NCBI GenBank assembly: GCA_963759545.1
Contig: CAVXAB010000021.1
Coordinates: forward strand, 124,001 to 188,000
Direction of reading: 5' to 3'
DNA: 64,000 nt
Source: Trebonia sp963759545
GTDB lineage: Bacteria > Actinomycetota > Actinomycetes > Streptosporangiales > Streptosporangiaceae
Shown in pieces: positions 63,326-64,000 of this stretch; position 1 is the stretch's first letter; every line of letters starts with the position of its first letter. Below the pieces are notes generated by a model. That model did no database searches. It was not told where the DNA came from and saw nothing but the letters and a program-made list of their open reading frames with translations. The position numbers were made by a program, and so were the translations under genes.

Positions 63326-63583
63326 TCATGCCGGCATGTCGAGCGCGCGGATGCCCATCAAGTCGACGCAGTGCATGCCCCGTACCTGGGTGATGACCAC
63401 GAGCACGCCATCGCAGCTGCGGCAGCGGATGACCGTCCCCGGGCCGCCCGCGTAGAGGCCGCTCTCGCCGATCGGTGCGACGGCCCCGCACGACGCGCAC
63501 GTCGCGACGGCGACGGTCATCTCCATCCCGAAGATCTCTTGCAGCAGGCCAGCAGCGCCGTTTCCGTCTAGTTCGTCCATCAT
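63326..63583 (-). CDS. DUF6510 family zinc-ribbon protein
   Basis: 85 residues with two CxxC pairs, TCASCGAV and RCRSCDGV, 30 residues apart, forming a zinc ribbon. Start ATGATG with GGAGG upstream; it overlaps the stop of the reductase gene by 4 bp. The family is nearly always next to a ferredoxin-reductase-like gene, as here; possibly its partner or maturation factor. Confidence 0.88.
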   Translation of the reverse strand: MMDELDGNGAAGLLQEIFGMEMTVAVATCASCGAVAPIGESGLYAGGPGTVIRCRSCDGVLVVITQVRGMHCVDLMGIRALDMPA

Positions 63584-64000
63584 GGTCCTCCAGTACCGCC
63601 GAACCGTTCGGTCTTGACCCGGCCAGGCTCGTAGCCGAGCGCGACTAGCCCCGCGGCCACGGTCTCCACGAAGCTTGTCGGCCCGCACACGAACGCGAGC
63701 GGGTTCTTTCCCGCCGGCCACGCGGTCTCGGCCAGCAGCGCACGGTCGACCCGTCGCGCGTAGCCTGTCCACCCGCCGGGCTGCTCCCGGGTCAGGGTGT
63801 AGATGATCTCTACCCCGTCGTGATGGCCGTCGAGCTCATCGCGGTAGATGAGCTCAGACAGCGTGCGGGCCGAATAGAGCAACCTGACCGGGACGTCGCT
63901 TCCGCTGTGCTCGCGCTGGCGCAGGATAGCCCGCAGCGGAACGATTCCCGAGCCGCCGCCGACGAGAAGCAGCGGGCCGCCGTCGGCCGTTTCCCATACG
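63580..64000 (-). CDS. Ferredoxin reductase-like FAD/NAD-binding oxidoreductase, 5' end outside window
   Basis: The frame is open to the window edge. Visible part (~139 residues): LLLVGGGSGIVPLRAILRQREHSG (nucleotide-binding start of the NAD domain), PVRLLYSARTLSELIYRDEL, IIYTLTRE, and ends AFVCGPTSFVETVAAGLVALGYEPGRVKTERFGG, the classic NAD-domain ending of the FNR superfamily. The FAD-binding barrel is beyond the window. Likely donates electrons to a monooxygenase or the nearby globin; the partner is not shown. Confidence 0.92.
   Translation of the reverse strand, partial: VWETADGGPLLLVGGGSGIVPLRAILRQREHSGSDVPVRLLYSARTLSELIYRDELDGHHDGVEIIYTLTREQPGGWTGYARRVDRALLAETAWPAGKNPLAFVCGPTSFVETVAAGLVALGYEPGRVKTERFGGTGGP

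Overview
The window is very GC-rich with strong third-position GC, GTG/TTG starts, XRE/DUF5753 and MmyB-type regulators, SigE-type ECF factors and FolP2-like and FadE25-like proteins. This points to an actinomycete, most likely a soil filamentous one (Streptosporangiales or close relatives). That placement is inference from gene content; no rRNA or tRNA gene was seen. There is no CRISPR array and no intact insertion sequence.

Layout. 1-4.5 kb: end of an FtsX-like permease, an FkbM methyltransferase and a GT87-like membrane protein whose 3' end is spliced onto a scrap of a Nudix gene. 4.5-6.5 kb: secreted GH10 xylanase with Ig-like and CBM2 domains and a xylanase-type palindrome upstream. 7.9-13.8 kb: the most interesting locus, a probable RiPP system. 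It has an ATPase, a kinase-like protein, a radical SAM enzyme, a 55-aa Cys-containing peptide with a perfect Shine-Dalgarno and a downstream hairpin, and a second kinase-like protein, divergent from a zinc-ribbon XRE/TPR regulator, a tiny coupled ORF and a Nudix hydrolase. 14-19.9 kb: acyl-CoA dehydrogenase/TetR pair with a sharp operator, then DUF6282, DUF3237, an MDR oxidoreductase, MmcQ/YjbR and an aldo/keto reductase. 20-23.1 kb: MmyB-type regulator and GlgX. 23.2-28.2 kb: WXG100/type VII-like operon whose last gene's 3' end is duplicated (about 270 bp) around a decayed ArsR-phosphatase gene and a VOC gene. 28.2-34.3 kb: DUF347 membrane protein with a QPQYG-repeat tail, FolP2-like, LigB/MEMO-like, LuxR/ATPase regulator. 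34.4-41.3 kb: thiolase, GNAT, an Nramp-family transporter behind an M-box magnesium riboswitch, a DHA2 exporter with a MarR-like operator, GntR. 41.3-42.8 kb: gene-poor, with a dispersed palindromic repeat and a GNAT fragment. 42.8-53.2 kb: TetR, GH3 beta-glucosidase, ECF sigma factor plus partner, HrpA helicase, membrane protein. 53.5-64 kb: XRE regulator, small ORF, TetR/DHA2 pair, two-component system, CYTH, GT87, then TrmO, group II globin, DUF6510 and a ferredoxin-reductase-like gene running off the end.

Recurrent theme: at least nine coding regions contain single-base frameshifts, some in well-conserved genes (hrpA, Nramp-like, radical SAM). Either the assembly has residual indel errors or this region is decaying; the two readings change how the RiPP locus should be judged. 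The xylanase and GH3 genes fit plant-polymer use. The M-box predicts that the Nramp-like protein imports magnesium rather than manganese or iron.
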